A program made the position numbers and the translations under genes. A stretch of DNA of 64,000 nt from Pseudomonas asiatica (GTDB taxonomy: Bacteria > Pseudomonadota > Gammaproteobacteria > Pseudomonadales > Pseudomonadaceae), in assembly GCF_040214835.1 (NCBI RefSeq), contig NZ_CP157874.1:1244001-1308000 (forward strand), written 5' to 3'. The notes beneath the pieces were generated by a model. That model was not told the DNA's origin, searched no databases, and was given only the letters and a program-made list of their open reading frames with translations. Below are positions 18,309 through 28,950 of this stretch, one piece after another; within the stretch, counting starts at the first letter, position 1; each line of letters starts with the position of its first letter.

Positions 18309-19172
18309 ATGGCAGCAATTACTGCAGCGCTGGTCAAAGAACTGCGCGAGCGTACCGGCGAAGGCATGATGGATTGCAAGAAGGCCCTGGAAAAGGCCGG
18401 CGGCGACATCGAAAAAGCCATTGACGACATGCGTGCCTCGGGCGCCATCAAGGCCGCCAAAAAGGCTGGCAACGTCGCTGCTGAAGGCGCTATCGCCGTC
18501 AAGACCGACGGTAAATCCGCCGTCCTGCTGGAAGTGAACTCGCAGACCGACTTCCTGGCCCTGCAAGACGACTTCAAGAACTTCGTTGCCGACAGCATCG
18601 AAGAAGCCTTCGCCCAGAAGCTGACCGACGCTGCTCCGCTGATCGCCTCGCGTGAAGCTGCTCGTGAAGCCCTGGTTGCCAAGTGCGGCGAGAACGTCAA
18701 CATCCGTCGCCTGGTGCGCGTTGAAGGTGACGTTGTCGGTGCCTACCTGCACGGCAACAAGATCGGCGCTGCCGTTGTCCTGAAAGGCGGCGACGTCGAT
18801 CTGGCCAAGAACATCGCCATGCACGTTGCAGCTTCGAACCCTGAGTTCCTGCTGCCGTCGGAAGTATCGGCCGAAGCCATCGAGCGCGAGAAGGGCGTCT
18901 TCCTGCAGCTGAACGCTGACAAGATCGCCGGCAAGCCGGAAAACATCGTCGAGAACATGATCAAAGGTCGTATCTCGAAGTTCCTGGCCGAAGCCTCGCT
19001 GGTCGAGCAAGCCTTCGTCATGAACCCGGAAGTCAAGGTTGGCGAGCTGGCCAAGAAAGCCGGTGCTGAAATCGTTTCCTTCACCTACTTCAAAGTAGGC
19101 GAAGGCATCGAGAAGCCAGTCGACGACTTCGCTGCTGAAGTTGCCGCTCAGGTAGCTGCTGCCAAGCAGTAA
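18309..19172 (+). CDS. tsf: Elongation factor Ts
   Basis: EF-Ts is the nucleotide-exchange factor for EF-Tu. The N-terminal UBA-like domain (residues 1-55, with LRERTGEGMMDCKKAL) and the TDF motif of the core (NSQTDFLALQ, near residue 80) are clear. The length of 287 aa is usual. A strong AGAGGA ribosome binding site precedes the ATG. Codon use is highly biased, as expected for an abundant translation factor. Confidence 0.98.
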   Translation: MAAITAALVKELRERTGEGMMDCKKALEKAGGDIEKAIDDMRASGAIKAAKKAGNVAAEGAIAVKTDGKSAVLLEVNSQTDFLALQDDFKNFVADSIEEAFAQKLTDAAPLIASREAAREALVAKCGENVNIRRLVRVEGDVVGAYLHGNKIGAAVVLKGGDVDLAKNIAMHVAASNPEFLLPSEVSAEAIEREKGVFLQLNADKIAGKPENIVENMIKGRISKFLAEASLVEQAFVMNPEVKVGELAKKAGAEIVSFTYFKVGEGIEKPVDDFAAEVAAQVAAAKQ

Positions 19173-19194
19173 GACAGCCCCGTCTGTCGCCCCG

Positions 19195-19227
19195 AAGAGG
19201 CTGCCCGCTCACGCGCGCAGCCTCTTT
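19195..19227 (+). terminator. Terminator after tsf
   Basis: The 8-base stem GAGGCTGC / GCAGCCTC (19197-19204 and 19217-19224) is followed by a short T run. It lies 22 bases past the tsf stop codon, separating it from pyrH. Confidence 0.7.
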
Positions 19228-19252
19228 GTCAAAACGGCGAAGGGTTTATAAA
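19226..19252 (+). promoter_or_regulatory. Possible pyrH promoter
   Basis: TTGTCA (19226-19231) and TATAAA (19247-19252) are 15 bases apart, just after the tsf terminator. A 7-base hairpin TGGCACC-AAAAC-GGTGCCA (19265-19283) follows in the leader. The spacing is short, so this is tentative. Confidence 0.4.
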
Positions 19253-19352
19253 ACCTGCCGCCGCTGGCACCAAAACGGTGCCACGCTACAGTTAGCAGGC
19301 TGCAAACAGCCCGCACGAATTTTCTAAAAGTACGCCGCAGGAGAGACTTGCA

Positions 19353-20096
19353 ATGGCTCAGCAGGTGAGTGGTCGCCAACCTCGCTATAAACGCATTTTG
19401 CTCAAACTTAGCGGCGAGGCCCTGATGGGCTCGGAAGACTTCGGGATCGACCCGAAAGTGCTGGATCGCATGGCCCTCGAAGTTGGCCAGCTGGTAGGGA
19501 TCGGTGTCCAGGTCGGCCTGGTGATCGGTGGTGGCAACCTGTTCCGCGGTGCCGCGCTCAGCGCAGCCGGCATGGACCGCGTCACCGGTGACCACATGGG
19601 CATGCTGGCCACCGTGATGAACGGCCTGGCCATGCGCGACGCGCTGGAGCGCTCGAACATCCCGGCCCTGGTCATGTCGGCCATTTCCATGGTCGGTGTC
19701 ACCGATCATTACGATCGTCGCAAAGCTATTCGCCACCTCAACTCCGGGGATGTGGTAATTTTCTCCGCCGGTACCGGCAACCCGTTCTTCACCACCGACT
19801 CCGCGGCCTGTCTGCGCGCCATCGAAATCGATGCCGACGTTGTGCTGAAAGCGACCAAGGTCGATGGTGTGTACACTGCCGATCCATTCAAGGACCCGCA
19901 TGCCGAGAAGTTCGATCACCTGACCTACGACGAGGTCCTGGATCGCAAGCTGGGTGTGATGGACCTGACCGCAATCTGCCTGTGCCGTGACCACAAGATG
20001 CCATTGCGGGTATTCAACATGAACAAGCCTGGCGCCCTGCTGAACATCGTGGTGGGTGGCGCTGAAGGTACTCTGATCGAGGAAGGCCAAGCATGA
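19353..20096 (+). CDS. pyrH: UMP kinase
   Basis: PyrH phosphorylates UMP to UDP with ATP, and is a hexameric amino-acid-kinase-fold enzyme regulated by GTP and UTP. The N-terminal KLSGEAL motif, GGGNLFRG and the C-terminal half ([22 protein letters not shown]) identify it. The length is 247 aa. An AGGAGAG ribosome binding site precedes the ATG. Its stop codon overlaps the frr start by four bases (ATGA), so the two are translationally coupled, as in many bacteria. Confidence 0.97.
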
Positions 20097-20650
20097 TCAA
20101 CGACATCAAGAAAGACGCGCAGGAGCGCATGACCAAGTCCCTCGAGGCCCTGGCCCGCAACCTGGCGGCAATCCGCACCGGTCGCGCCCACCCGAGCATC
20201 CTGGACAGCGTCAAGGTCCCGGCCTGGGGCAGCGAGATGCCGCTGAACCAGGTGGCCGCGATCACCGTCGAAGATGCCCGCACCCTGAAGATCGTCGCCC
20301 ACGACAAGAACCTCAGCGCCGCCATCGAGAAGGCCATCCTCACCTCCGACCTGGGCCTGAACCCGTCCAGCGCCGGCACCACCATCCGTGTGCCGATGCC
20401 GGCCCTGACCGAGGAAACCCGCAAGGGCTATACCAAGCAGGCCAGCGGCGTTGCCGAGGATGCCAAGGTAGCCGTGCGCAACGTGCGCCGTGACGCCCTG
20501 GCCGACCTGAAGAAGCTGACCAAGGACAAGGAAATCAGCGAAGACGAAGAGCGTCGTGCCGCTGACGAAATCCAGAAACTGACCGACAAGTACGTTGCCG
20601 AAGTCGATGCCGCCTTCAAAGCCAAGGAAAAGGACCTGATGGCCGTCTAA
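20093..20650 (+). CDS. frr: Ribosome recycling factor
   Basis: RRF, with EF-G, splits post-termination ribosomes. The 185-aa length and sequence (conserved [11 protein letters not shown] near residue 28, and the C-terminal [11 protein letters not shown] helix) are standard. It overlaps pyrH by four bases and is followed after 15 bases by uppS. Confidence 0.98.
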
Positions 20651-20665
20651 GGCCGGGGTTTTTTA

Positions 20666-21421
20666 ATGGAAAAGACCAAGCCAGCGGCGCCGTCCTCGGT
20701 GCCGCGTCATGTCGCGATCATCATGGATGGCAACAACCGCTGGGCGAAAAAGCGCCTGTTGCCCGGCGTTGCCGGGCACAAGGCGGGTGTCGACGCCGTT
20801 CGCGCGGTCATCGAAGTCTGTGCCGAGTCCGGGGTCGAGGTGCTGACCCTGTTCGCCTTCTCCAGTGAGAACTGGCAGCGTCCCGCCGAAGAGGTCGGTG
20901 CGCTGATGGAGCTGTTCTTCTCGGCCCTGCGCCGCGAGGCCAAGCGCCTCAACGAGAACAACATCAGCCTGCGTATCATCGGTGACCGTTCGCGTTTCCA
21001 TCCCGAGCTGCAAGCCGCCATGCGCGAGGCCGAGGCGCTGACCGCCGGCAACAACCGCTTCATTCTGCAGATCGCGGCCAACTACGGTGGCCAGTGGGAC
21101 ATCGCCCAGGCCGCCCAGCGGCTGGCGCGGGAAGTGCAAGCCGGGCACCTGCGCCCGGAAGACATCACCCCGGGCCTGCTGCAGACCTGCCTGGCAACCG
21201 GCGAGCTGCCGCTGCCGGACCTGTGCATCCGCACTGGTGGCGAGCACCGCATCAGCAACTTCCTGTTGTGGCAGCTGGCCTACGCCGAGCTGTATTTCTC
21301 CGACCTGTACTGGCCGGACTTCAAACACGAGGCCATGCGCAACGCCCTGGCCGATTTCGCTTCGCGCCAGCGCCGCTTCGGTAAGACCAGCGAGCAGGTC
21401 GAGGCTGGAGCTCGTGCTTAA
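20666..21421 (+). CDS. uppS: Undecaprenyl diphosphate synthase
   Basis: UppS condenses eight isopentenyl units in cis onto farnesyl diphosphate, making the lipid carrier for peptidoglycan and O-antigen. The catalytic Asp21 is in HVAIIMDGNNRWAKKR. Residues near 191 (LCIRTGGEHRISNFLLWQ) and 205 (AELYFSDLYWPDF) are the other conserved blocks. The length is 251 aa. Its stop codon shares one base with the cdsA start. MEP-pathway genes dxr, ispD and ispF elsewhere in this window supply its substrates. Confidence 0.97.
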   Translation: MEKTKPAAPSSVPRHVAIIMDGNNRWAKKRLLPGVAGHKAGVDAVRAVIEVCAESGVEVLTLFAFSSENWQRPAEEVGALMELFFSALRREAKRLNENNISLRIIGDRSRFHPELQAAMREAEALTAGNNRFILQIAANYGGQWDIAQAAQRLAREVQAGHLRPEDITPGLLQTCLATGELPLPDLCIRTGGEHRISNFLLWQLAYAELYFSDLYWPDFKHEAMRNALADFASRQRRFGKTSEQVEAGARA

Positions 21422-22236
21422 TGCTTAAACAACGCATCATTACCGCGCTGATCCTGCTGCCGATCGCGCTGGGTGGCTTCTTCCTGCTCAATGGTGGGGA
21501 TTTCGCCCTGTTCATCGGCTTCGTGGTGACCCTCGGCGCCTGGGAGTGGGCGCGCCTGGCCGGGCTCATGGCCCAGCCACTGCGCATCGCCTATGCCGTG
21601 GTCGTCGCCGGAGCGCTGATGTTGCTGTACATCCTTCCGGAGCTGGCGCCTTGGGTGCTGGGCGCTGCGGTGATCTGGTGGGGGTTGGCCACCTGGCTGG
21701 TGCTTACCTACCCGCGCAGCAGCGAGCTGTGGGCCAGTGCCGCCTGCCGGTTGCTGATCGGCCTGCTGGTATTGCTGCCGGCCTGGCAGGGGTTGGTGCT
21801 GCTCAAGCACTGGCCGCTGGGTAACTGGCTGATCCTGTCGGTCATGGTGTTGGTGTGGGCTGCCGATATTGGCGCGTACTTCTCCGGCCGTGCCTTCGGC
21901 AAGCGCAAGCTGGCGCCTCAGGTCAGCCCTGGCAAGAGCTGGGAAGGCGTGTATGGCGGCCTGGCGGTCAGCCTGGTGATCACCCTGGTGGTCGGTATCA
22001 GCCGCGACTGGGGCTTCGGCCAGATCCTGCTGGGCCTGCTGAGTGCCGCGCTGGTGGTCATGTCTTCGGTGGTCGGTGACCTGACCGAAAGCATGTTCAA
22101 GCGCCGTTCCGGCATCAAGGACAGCAGCAACCTGTTGCCCGGCCATGGTGGGGTGCTCGACCGCATCGACAGCCTGACTGCGGCGATCCCGATTTTCGCC
22201 GTGCTGCTGTGGGCTGCCGAATGGGGTGTTATGTGA
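21421..22236 (+). CDS. cdsA: Phosphatidate cytidylyltransferase
   Basis: CdsA makes CDP-diacylglycerol, the precursor of all phospholipids here, from CTP and phosphatidate. It is a polytopic inner-membrane protein of 271 aa with about eight hydrophobic segments. The family signature is complete near residues 222-245 ([20 protein letters not shown] and the following DR). The start and stop codons overlap uppS and dxr. Confidence 0.97.
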   Translation: MLKQRIITALILLPIALGGFFLLNGGDFALFIGFVVTLGAWEWARLAGLMAQPLRIAYAVVVAGALMLLYILPELAPWVLGAAVIWWGLATWLVLTYPRSSELWASAACRLLIGLLVLLPAWQGLVLLKHWPLGNWLILSVMVLVWAADIGAYFSGRAFGKRKLAPQVSPGKSWEGVYGGLAVSLVITLVVGISRDWGFGQILLGLLSAALVVMSSVVGDLTESMFKRRSGIKDSSNLLPGHGGVLDRIDSLTAAIPIFAVLLWAAEWGVM

Positions 22237-23423
22237 GCCGCCCGCAGCGTATTACCGTGCTCGGGGCCACCGGCTCCATCGGCCTGAGCACGCTGGATGT
22301 CATCGCGCGCCATCCCGACCGCTACCAGGTGTTCGCCCTGAGTGGCTATTCGCGTATCGACGAATTGCAGGCCCTGTGCGTGCGCCATCGCCCGGCATTC
22401 GCCGTGGTGCCGAGTGCCGAGGCGGCCGCGCGACTGCGCGAAAGCCTGGTAGCGGCGGGCTGCGCCACCGAGGTGCTGGAAGGCGAGGCCGGGCTGTGCC
22501 AGGTGGCTTCTGCGTCGGAAGTGGACGCAGTGATGGCGGCCATCGTCGGCGCCGCCGGCCTGCGCCCCACCCTGGCGGCGGTCGAGGCGGGCAAGAAGGT
22601 GTTGCTGGCCAACAAGGAGGCGCTGGTGATGTCCGGCGCGCTGTTCATGGAGGCGGTGCGGCGCAGTGGCGCCGTGCTGCTGCCGATCGACAGCGAGCAC
22701 AATGCGATCTTCCAGTGCATGCCCGGCGACTACGCGCGCGGCCTGAGTGCCGTCGGCGTACGCCGGATCCTGCTCACCGCCTCCGGTGGCCCGTTCCGCG
22801 AGACCCCCGTCGAGGCGCTGCTGGATGTCACCCCGGAACAGGCCTGCGCGCACCCCAACTGGTCCATGGGGCGCAAGATTTCCGTGGATTCGGCCAGCAT
22901 GATGAACAAGGGCCTGGAGCTGATCGAGGCCTGCTGGTTGTTCGATGCCGCACCGGCCAAGGTCGAGGTGGTGGTGCACCCGCAGAGCGTGATCCACTCC
23001 CTGGTGGATTATGTCGACGGTTCGGTGCTGGCGCAGCTGGGTAACCCGGACATGCGCACACCCATTGCCAACGCCCTGGCCTGGCCCGAGCGGATCGATT
23101 CCGGGGTGGCGCCGCTGGACCTGTTCGCCATCGCCCGTCTGGATTTCCAGGCGCCCGACGAACAGCGCTTCCCTTGCCTGCGCCTGGCGCGGCAGGCTGC
23201 CGAGGCCGGCAACAGCGCACCGGCCGTGCTCAATGCGGCCAACGAGGTTGCGGTCGAGGCATTTCTCCAGCGGCGTATCCGCTTCCCGGAGATCGCGGGT
23301 ATGATCGAACAGGTGCTCGATCAGGAGCCCGTCGTACCGCTGCCGTCGCTGGACGCGGTGTTCGCCGCCGACCAGCGTGCCCGGGAGCTTTCCCGTGAGT
23401 GGCTGAGGCGTCACGGTCGCTGA
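22233..23423 (+). CDS. dxr: 1-deoxy-D-xylulose 5-phosphate reductoisomerase
   Basis: Dxr converts DXP to 2-C-methyl-D-erythritol 4-phosphate with NADPH, the committed step of the MEP isoprenoid pathway. The GATGSIG nucleotide-binding motif is at residues 11-17. The metal and substrate motifs [10 protein letters not shown] and [15 protein letters not shown] are present. I choose the GTG at 22233, overlapping the cdsA stop, because it gives the normal N-terminus ([11 protein letters not shown]) and 396 aa; an ATG 24 bases upstream would lie inside cdsA. Confidence 0.95.
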   Translation: MSRPQRITVLGATGSIGLSTLDVIARHPDRYQVFALSGYSRIDELQALCVRHRPAFAVVPSAEAAARLRESLVAAGCATEVLEGEAGLCQVASASEVDAVMAAIVGAAGLRPTLAAVEAGKKVLLANKEALVMSGALFMEAVRRSGAVLLPIDSEHNAIFQCMPGDYARGLSAVGVRRILLTASGGPFRETPVEALLDVTPEQACAHPNWSMGRKISVDSASMMNKGLELIEACWLFDAAPAKVEVVVHPQSVIHSLVDYVDGSVLAQLGNPDMRTPIANALAWPERIDSGVAPLDLFAIARLDFQAPDEQRFPCLRLARQAAEAGNSAPAVLNAANEVAVEAFLQRRIRFPEIAGMIEQVLDQEPVVPLPSLDAVFAADQRARELSREWLRRHGR

Positions 23424-23448
23424 TGCAGGCCCGCCACGGTTCACGAGG

Positions 23449-23470
23449 GGGCTGGGCATGATGCCAGCCC
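23449..23470 (+). other. Intergenic hairpin between dxr and rseP
   Basis: GGGCTGG (23449-23455) and CCAGCCC (23464-23470) can pair, with a GCAT/ATGC extension inside the loop. No T run follows, so it is more likely an mRNA stem than a terminator. Confidence 0.4.
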
Positions 23471-23494
23471 GCTGAACATCATTCGGAGATGGAT

Positions 23495-24847
23495 ATGACA
23501 GCGCTCTACATGATTATCGGCACCCTCGTAGCCTTGGGTGTACTGGTCACTTTCCATGAATTTGGCCACTTCTGGGTGGCACGCCGCTGCGGTGTCAAGG
23601 TGCTGCGCTTCTCGGTGGGCTTCGGCACGCCGCTGCTGCGCTGGCATGACCGCCATGGCACCGAATTCGTGGTCGCTGCGATCCCGCTGGGTGGTTACGT
23701 CAAGATGCTCGACGAGCGCGAGGGTGACGTGCCGCCGGCGCTGATCGAGCAGTCGTTCAACCGCAAGTCCGTGCGCCAGCGCATCGCGATCGTCGCGGCG
23801 GGCCCGGTTGCCAACTTCCTGCTGGCCATCCTGTTCTTCTGGGTGCTGGCGATGCTGGGTACCCAGCAGATCCGCCCGGTGATCGGTGCGGTCGATGCGG
23901 GCAGCCTGGCAGCATCGGCAGGCCTGACCGCAGGTCAGGAAATCGTCTCCATCGACGGCAAGCCGACCAATGGTTGGTCTGCAGTCAACCTGCAACTGGT
24001 TCGCCGCCTGGGCGAGAGCGGCACCCTGCAGGTTGGCGTGCGTGAAGAGGGCGCCAGCGCCGAGCGCCAGCTGCAGGTGAAGCTGGACAGCTGGCTCAAG
24101 GGTGCCGACGAGCCGGACCCGATCCAGTCCCTTGGGCTGCACCCTTGGCGCCCGGCGATCGTGCCGGTGTTGGCCGAGATCGATCCGAAGGGGCCGGCTG
24201 CCGCTGCGGGCCTGAAAACCGGTGACAAGCTGCTGGCCCTCGATGGCGTGGCAGTGAGCGAATGGCAGCAGGTGGTCGATGCCGTGCGGGCCCGCCCGCA
24301 AGCCAAGGTTGTGGTGCGTGTCGAGCGCGATGGTGCTGCGCTGGACGTCCCGGTCACCCTGGCGCGCAAGGGCGAGGGCAAGGCGGCCGGCGGCTATCTT
24401 GGCGCCGGGGTAAAAGGTGGCGAATGGCCTGCCAACATGCTCCGCGAAGTCAGCTACGGCCCGCTGGATGCGGTGGGTGAGGGCTTGTCACGCACCTGGA
24501 ACATGAGCGTCCTGACCCTTGAATCGCTGAAGAAAATGCTGTTCGGGGAGCTCTCGGTAAAAAACTTGAGCGGACCGATAACCATTGCTAAAGTGGCGGG
24601 CGCTTCAGCCCAGTCCGGCGTGGGGGATTTCCTGAATTTCCTGGCCTACCTGAGCATAAGCCTGGGGGTTCTTAACCTGCTGCCCATCCCGGTTCTGGAT
24701 GGGGGGCATTTGCTGTTTTACCTGGTCGAGTGGGCGCGCGGTCGTCCGCTGTCGGATCGGGTGCAAGGTTGGGGGGTCCAGATCGGTATCAGTTTGGTCA
24801 TAGGGGTGATGTTGCTCGCCCTGATCAACGATCTGGGTCGACTATAA
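23495..24847 (+). CDS. rseP: Site-2 intramembrane zinc protease RseP
   Basis: RseP cuts anti-sigma factor MucA/RseA within the membrane and releases the envelope-stress sigma factor. The zinc site HEFGH is at residues 21-25 in the first membrane helix, and the third ligand is in the C-terminal LDGGHL motif. Two PDZ domains lie between about residues 115 and 310. The length is 450 aa. The second of two close ATGs (23495) is chosen because GGAG directly abuts the first and is six bases from the second. It lies directly before bamA, whose clients trigger the response. Confidence 0.95.
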   Translation: MTALYMIIGTLVALGVLVTFHEFGHFWVARRCGVKVLRFSVGFGTPLLRWHDRHGTEFVVAAIPLGGYVKMLDEREGDVPPALIEQSFNRKSVRQRIAIVAAGPVANFLLAILFFWVLAMLGTQQIRPVIGAVDAGSLAASAGLTAGQEIVSIDGKPTNGWSAVNLQLVRRLGESGTLQVGVREEGASAERQLQVKLDSWLKGADEPDPIQSLGLHPWRPAIVPVLAEIDPKGPAAAAGLKTGDKLLALDGVAVSEWQQVVDAVRARPQAKVVVRVERDGAALDVPVTLARKGEGKAAGGYLGAGVKGGEWPANMLREVSYGPLDAVGEGLSRTWNMSVLTLESLKKMLFGELSVKNLSGPITIAKVAGASAQSGVGDFLNFLAYLSISLGVLNLLPIPVLDGGHLLFYLVEWARGRPLSDRVQGWGVQIGISLVIGVMLLALINDLGRL

Positions 24848-24921
24848 AGCTTCGCTCAATTGCGAAACCTGCCGTCTTGTCGCGGCGGGCTGTTTATTGC
24901 CAGTTGGAATAAAAGGACTTC

Positions 24922-27282
24922 ATGAAACGTCTGCTGCTAACTGCGGTCATGTCCGCACTGATGATCGCTGAAGTTCACGCCGAGTCCTTCACCATCTCCG
25001 ATATCCGCGTCAACGGCCTGCAGCGGGTTTCCGCCGGCAGTGTCTTCGGTGCCTTGCCGCTGAACGTCGGCGACCAGGCCGATGACCGCCGACTGGTGGA
25101 GTCGACCCGTTCCCTGTTCAAGACCGGCTTCTTCCAGGACATCCAGCTGAACCGCGATGGCAATGTCCTGATCATCAACGTGGTCGAGCGCCCGTCGGTG
25201 TCGAGCATCGAGATCGAAGGCAACAAGGCCATCAGCACCGAAGACCTGATGAAGGGCCTGAAGCAATCGGGCTTGGCCGAAGGCGAGATCTTCCAGCGTG
25301 CCACCCTCGAAGGTGTGCGTAACGAACTGCAGCGCCAGTACGTGGCCCAGGGCCGCTACTCGGCCGAGGTCGACGCCGAGGTGGTGCCGCAGCCGCGCAA
25401 CCGTGTGGCACTGAAGATCAAGATCAACGAAGGCACCGTCGCCGCCATCCAGCACATCAACATCGTTGGCAACAACGTGTTCGACGACGAGACCCTGGCG
25501 CAGCTGTTCGAGCTGAAGACCACCAACTGGCTGTCGTTCTTCAAGAACGACGACAAGTACGCCCGCGAAAAGCTCTCCGGTGACCTGGAGCGCCTGCGTT
25601 CCTACTACCTGGACCGCGGCTACATCAACATGGACATCGCCTCCACCCAGGTGTCCATCACGCCGGACAAGAAACACGTCTACATCACCGTCAACATCAA
25701 CGAAGGCGAGAAGTACACCGTTCGCGACGTGAAGCTGTCCGGTGACCTGAAGGTGCCGGAAGACCAGGTCAAGTCGCTGCTGCTGGTGCAGCCAGGCCAG
25801 GTGTTCTCGCGCAAGGTGATGACCAGCACTTCCGAGCTGATCACCCGCCGCCTGGGTAACGAAGGCTACACCTTCGCCAACGTCAACGGCGTGCCGCAGC
25901 CGAACGATGAAGACCACACCGTCGACATCATGTTCGTGGTCGACCCGGGCAAGCGTGCCTACGTCAACCGCATCAACTACCGCGGCAACACCAAGACCGA
26001 AGACGAAGTGCTGCGTCGCGAAATGCGCCAGATGGAAGGCGGCTGGGCCTCGACCTACCTGATCGACCAGTCCAAGACCCGTCTGGAGCGTCTGGGCTTC
26101 TTCAAGGAAGTGAACGTCGAGACCCCGCCGGTGCCGGGCACCGACGACCAGGTCGACGTCAACTACAGCGTCGAGGAGCAGGCTTCCGGCTCGATCACCG
26201 CCAGCGTCGGTTTCGCCCAGAGCGCCGGCCTGATCCTCGGTGGTTCGATCAGCCAGAGCAACTTCCTCGGTACCGGTAACAAGGTGTCCATCGGCCTGAC
26301 CCGTTCGGAATACCAGACCCGCTACAACTTCGGCTTCGTTGACCCCTACTTCACTGCCGATGGCGTGAGCCTGGGCTACAACGCCTTCTACCGCAGCACC
26401 GACTACGACGACCTCGACGTCGACGTGGCCAGCTACGCGGTGGACAGCTACGGTGCGGGCGTCAGCCTCGGCTACCCGATCAGCGAGACCTCGCGCCTGA
26501 CCTATGGCCTGAGCGTGCAGCAGGACAAGATCAAGACCGGCAAGTACACCGTTGACGAGATCTTCGATTTCCTCGAAGAGGAAGGCGACAACTTCCTGAA
26601 CTTCAAGGCCTCGATCGGCTGGTCCGAGTCGACCCTGAACAAAGGTGTGCTGGCAACCCGTGGTCACTCCCAGAGCCTGACCCTGGAATCCACCATTCCG
26701 GGCAGCGACCTGTCGTTCTTCAAGCTCGACTACCGCGGCCAGCTGTTCAAGCCGATCACCAACGACTACACCCTGCGCCTGCACACCGAGCTGGGTTATG
26801 GTGACGGTTATGGCAGCACCTCGGGCCTGCCGTTCTACGAGAACTACTTCGCGGGTGGCTTCAACTCCGTCCGTGGCTTCAAGGACAGCAGCCTGGGCCC
26901 ACGCAGTACCCCAAGCCGCGGCGAGGCCAACGGTGGCAAGCCAGGCACCATCGCCGACCCGGACCAGGATCCGTTGCCGTTTGGTGGCAACGTGCTGGTA
27001 CAAGGTGGTGTCGAGCTGCTGTTCCCGCTGCCGTTCGTCAAGGACCAGCGTTCGCTGCGCACCTCCGTGTTCTGGGACGTGGGTAACGTGTTCGACACCA
27101 ATTGCGGCAACCAGCCGGATTGCGAGAAGGTCGGTTTCTCGGGCATGGCCAGTTCGGTCGGCCTGGGCGTGACCTGGATCACCGCACTGGGCCCGCTGAG
27201 CTTCAGCCTGGCAATGCCGGTCAAGAAGCCGGACGATGCCGACACCCAGGTGTTCCAATTCTCTCTGGGCCAGACCTTCTGA
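24922..27282 (+). CDS. bamA: Outer-membrane assembly factor BamA
   Basis: BamA is the core of the complex that inserts beta-barrel proteins into the outer membrane. It has a signal peptide (residues 1-20, cut after EVHA), five POTRA domains (about 22-420) and a 16-strand C-terminal barrel. The lid-loop motif VRGF is in FNSVRGFKDSS, and the protein ends in a C-terminal Phe (FSLGQTF), the expected signature. The length of 786 aa is usual. An AAAAGGA ribosome binding site precedes it. It is followed after 44 bases by skp. Confidence 0.97.
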   Translation: MKRLLLTAVMSALMIAEVHAESFTISDIRVNGLQRVSAGSVFGALPLNVGDQADDRRLVESTRSLFKTGFFQDIQLNRDGNVLIINVVERPSVSSIEIEGNKAISTEDLMKGLKQSGLAEGEIFQRATLEGVRNELQRQYVAQGRYSAEVDAEVVPQPRNRVALKIKINEGTVAAIQHINIVGNNVFDDETLAQLFELKTTNWLSFFKNDDKYAREKLSGDLERLRSYYLDRGYINMDIASTQVSITPDKKHVYITVNINEGEKYTVRDVKLSGDLKVPEDQVKSLLLVQPGQVFSRKVMTSTSELITRRLGNEGYTFANVNGVPQPNDEDHTVDIMFVVDPGKRAYVNRINYRGNTKTEDEVLRREMRQMEGGWASTYLIDQSKTRLERLGFFKEVNVETPPVPGTDDQVDVNYSVEEQASGSITASVGFAQSAGLILGGSISQSNFLGTGNKVSIGLTRSEYQTRYNFGFVDPYFTADGVSLGYNAFYRSTDYDDLDVDVASYAVDSYGAGVSLGYPISETSRLTYGLSVQQDKIKTGKYTVDEIFDFLEEEGDNFLNFKASIGWSESTLNKGVLATRGHSQSLTLESTIPGSDLSFFKLDYRGQLFKPITNDYTLRLHTELGYGDGYGSTSGLPFYENYFAGGFNSVRGFKDSSLGPRSTPSRGEANGGKPGTIADPDQDPLPFGGNVLVQGGVELLFPLPFVKDQRSLRTSVFWDVGNVFDTNCGNQPDCEKVGFSGMASSVGLGVTWITALGPLSFSLAMPVKKPDDADTQVFQFSLGQTF

Positions 27283-27326
27283 GGTCGGCCCTCGCTTAAT
27301 GACAACGGTTTATCCAGGAGTGCATC

Positions 27327-27830
27327 GTGCGTAAGTTGACCCAACTGGCCGTAGTGGCCGCGGCGCTGGTCGCCACCCCGGCTTTCGCCGAAATGAAGGT
27401 TGCCGTCCTGAACTATCAGATGGCCCTGCTGGAGTCGGATGCCGCCAAGAAATACGCGGTGGATGCCGAGAAGAAGTTCGGCCCGCAACTGACCAAGCTG
27501 AAAAGCCTGGAAAGCAGCGCCAAGGGCATCCAGGACCGTCTGATCAAGGGCGGCGACAAGATGCAGCAGCAGGAGCGCGAGCGCCTGGAGCTCGAGTTCA
27601 AGCAGAAGGCCCGTGACTTCCAGTTCCAGTCCAAGGAACTGAACGAAGCCAAGGCCGTTGCTGACCGCGACATGCTCAAGCAGCTGAAGCCGAAGCTGGA
27701 TGGCGCTGTCGAGGAAGTGATCAAGAAAGGCGGTTACGACCTGGTCCTCGAACGTGGCGCGGTCATTGATGTCAAGCCTCAGTACGACATCACCCGCCAG
27801 GTCATCGAGCGCATGAACCAAGCCCGTTGA
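27327..27830 (+). CDS. skp: Periplasmic chaperone Skp/OmpH
   Basis: Skp holds unfolded outer-membrane proteins in the periplasm and delivers them to BamA. It has a signal peptide at residues 1-21 (cleavage after ATPAFA) and a central pair of long charged helices (about 55-115) typical of the tentacle-like trimer. The length is 167 aa. The start codon is GTG with a clear AGGAG six bases upstream. It is followed by lpxD after one base. Confidence 0.93.
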   Translation: MRKLTQLAVVAAALVATPAFAEMKVAVLNYQMALLESDAAKKYAVDAEKKFGPQLTKLKSLESSAKGIQDRLIKGGDKMQQQERERLELEFKQKARDFQFQSKELNEAKAVADRDMLKQLKPKLDGAVEEVIKKGGYDLVLERGAVIDVKPQYDITRQVIERMNQAR

Positions 27831-27831
27831 T

Positions 27832-28887
27832 ATGACCGTGACCATGACGCTAGGCCAGTTGGCCGAGGCCCTCGGCGCCACCCTCAAGGGGCCCGAGGCG
27901 CTGCAGATTACCGGGCTGGCCACCTTGCAGGAGGCTGGCCCAGGTCAGTTGAGCTTCCTCGCCAACCCGCAGTACCGCAAATTCCTGGATAGCAGCCAGG
28001 CGGCCGCGGTGCTGCTGAAGGCGGCGGACGCCGAAGGCTTTGCCGGCAATGCGCTGATCGTCGCCGATCCGTACCTGGCCTACGCGCGCATTTCCCACCT
28101 GTTCGACCCCAAACCCAAGGCTGTGGCGGGTATTCATCCCAGCGCCGTGGTGGCCGAGGACGCGCAGGTGGACGCCAGTGCCAGCATCGGGCCGTTCGCG
28201 GTCATCGAAAGCGGTGCGCGCATCGCGGCTAATGTCAGTGTGGGTGCACACTGCGTGGTCGGTGCCCGTTGCGTGATCGGAGAGGGCGGCTGGCTGGCCC
28301 CACGGGTCACCCTGTACCATGATGTGACCATCGGCAAGCGTGTGGTCATCCAGTCGGGTGCGGTGATCGGCGGTGAAGGTTTCGGCTTTGCCAACGAGAA
28401 GGGCGTGTGGCGCAAGATCGCCCAGATCGGTGGCGTGACCATCGGCGACGACGTGGAAATCGGTGTCAATACCGCGGTCGATCGTGGCGCGCTGTCGGAT
28501 ACGCGGATCGCTGATGGGGTCAAGCTCGACAACCAGATCCAGATCGCCCACAACGTGCAGATCGGTGAGCACACGGCCATGGCCGCCTGCGTCGGAATTT
28601 CCGGCAGCACGCGCATCGGCAAGCATTGCACCATTGCCGGAGGTGTCGGCATGGTGGGTCATATTGATGTCTGTGATAACGTTTTCGTGTCCGGGATGAC
28701 CATGGTGACCCGTTCGATCACCGAACCGGGTGCCTATTCTTCCGGCACTGCCATGCAGCCACTGGCTGAATGGCGCAAGAGCGCCGCGCGTATCCGCCAC
28801 CTGGACGACATGGCCAAGCGTCTCCAGCAGCTGGAAAAACGCGTCGATACCGTGACCTCAGGTGGCCAGCCGACATCAGAAGGCTGA
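27832..28887 (+). CDS. lpxD: UDP-3-O-acyl-glucosamine N-acyltransferase LpxD
   Basis: LpxD adds the second, N-linked 3-hydroxyacyl chain in lipid A synthesis. It has an N-terminal uridine-binding domain (residues 1-100) and a left-handed beta-helix of hexapeptide repeats (about 100-310). The catalytic-loop histidine is in [12 protein letters not shown] short C-terminal helix follows (351 aa). The start is one base after the skp stop codon; an in-frame ATG four codons on is possible but less well placed. Confidence 0.96.
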   Translation: MTVTMTLGQLAEALGATLKGPEALQITGLATLQEAGPGQLSFLANPQYRKFLDSSQAAAVLLKAADAEGFAGNALIVADPYLAYARISHLFDPKPKAVAGIHPSAVVAEDAQVDASASIGPFAVIESGARIAANVSVGAHCVVGARCVIGEGGWLAPRVTLYHDVTIGKRVVIQSGAVIGGEGFGFANEKGVWRKIAQIGGVTIGDDVEIGVNTAVDRGALSDTRIADGVKLDNQIQIAHNVQIGEHTAMAACVGISGSTRIGKHCTIAGGVGMVGHIDVCDNVFVSGMTMVTRSITEPGAYSSGTAMQPLAEWRKSAARIRHLDDMAKRLQQLEKRVDTVTSGGQPTSEG

Positions 28888-28924
28888 TACCATTCCCTGA
28901 GCAAGAGTGAACAGTCGCTAGCTG

Positions 28925-28950
28925 GCTCCTCTTTGGACTGCAAAAGGAGC
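28925..28950 (+). other. Leader hairpin between lpxD and fabZ
   Basis: GCTCCT (28925-28930) and AGGAGC (28945-28950) pair, and adjacent TTT/AAA extends the stem. It lies in the 114-base gap that breaks the tightly packed lpx run. The AGGAG in the right arm is over 50 bases from the fabZ ATG. No T run follows. Confidence 0.4.

Noticed and set aside
24937..27258. A 773-codon open frame antisense to bamA
   Set aside because: It is a shadow of the highly biased bamA codons, with no domain and no ribosome binding site.
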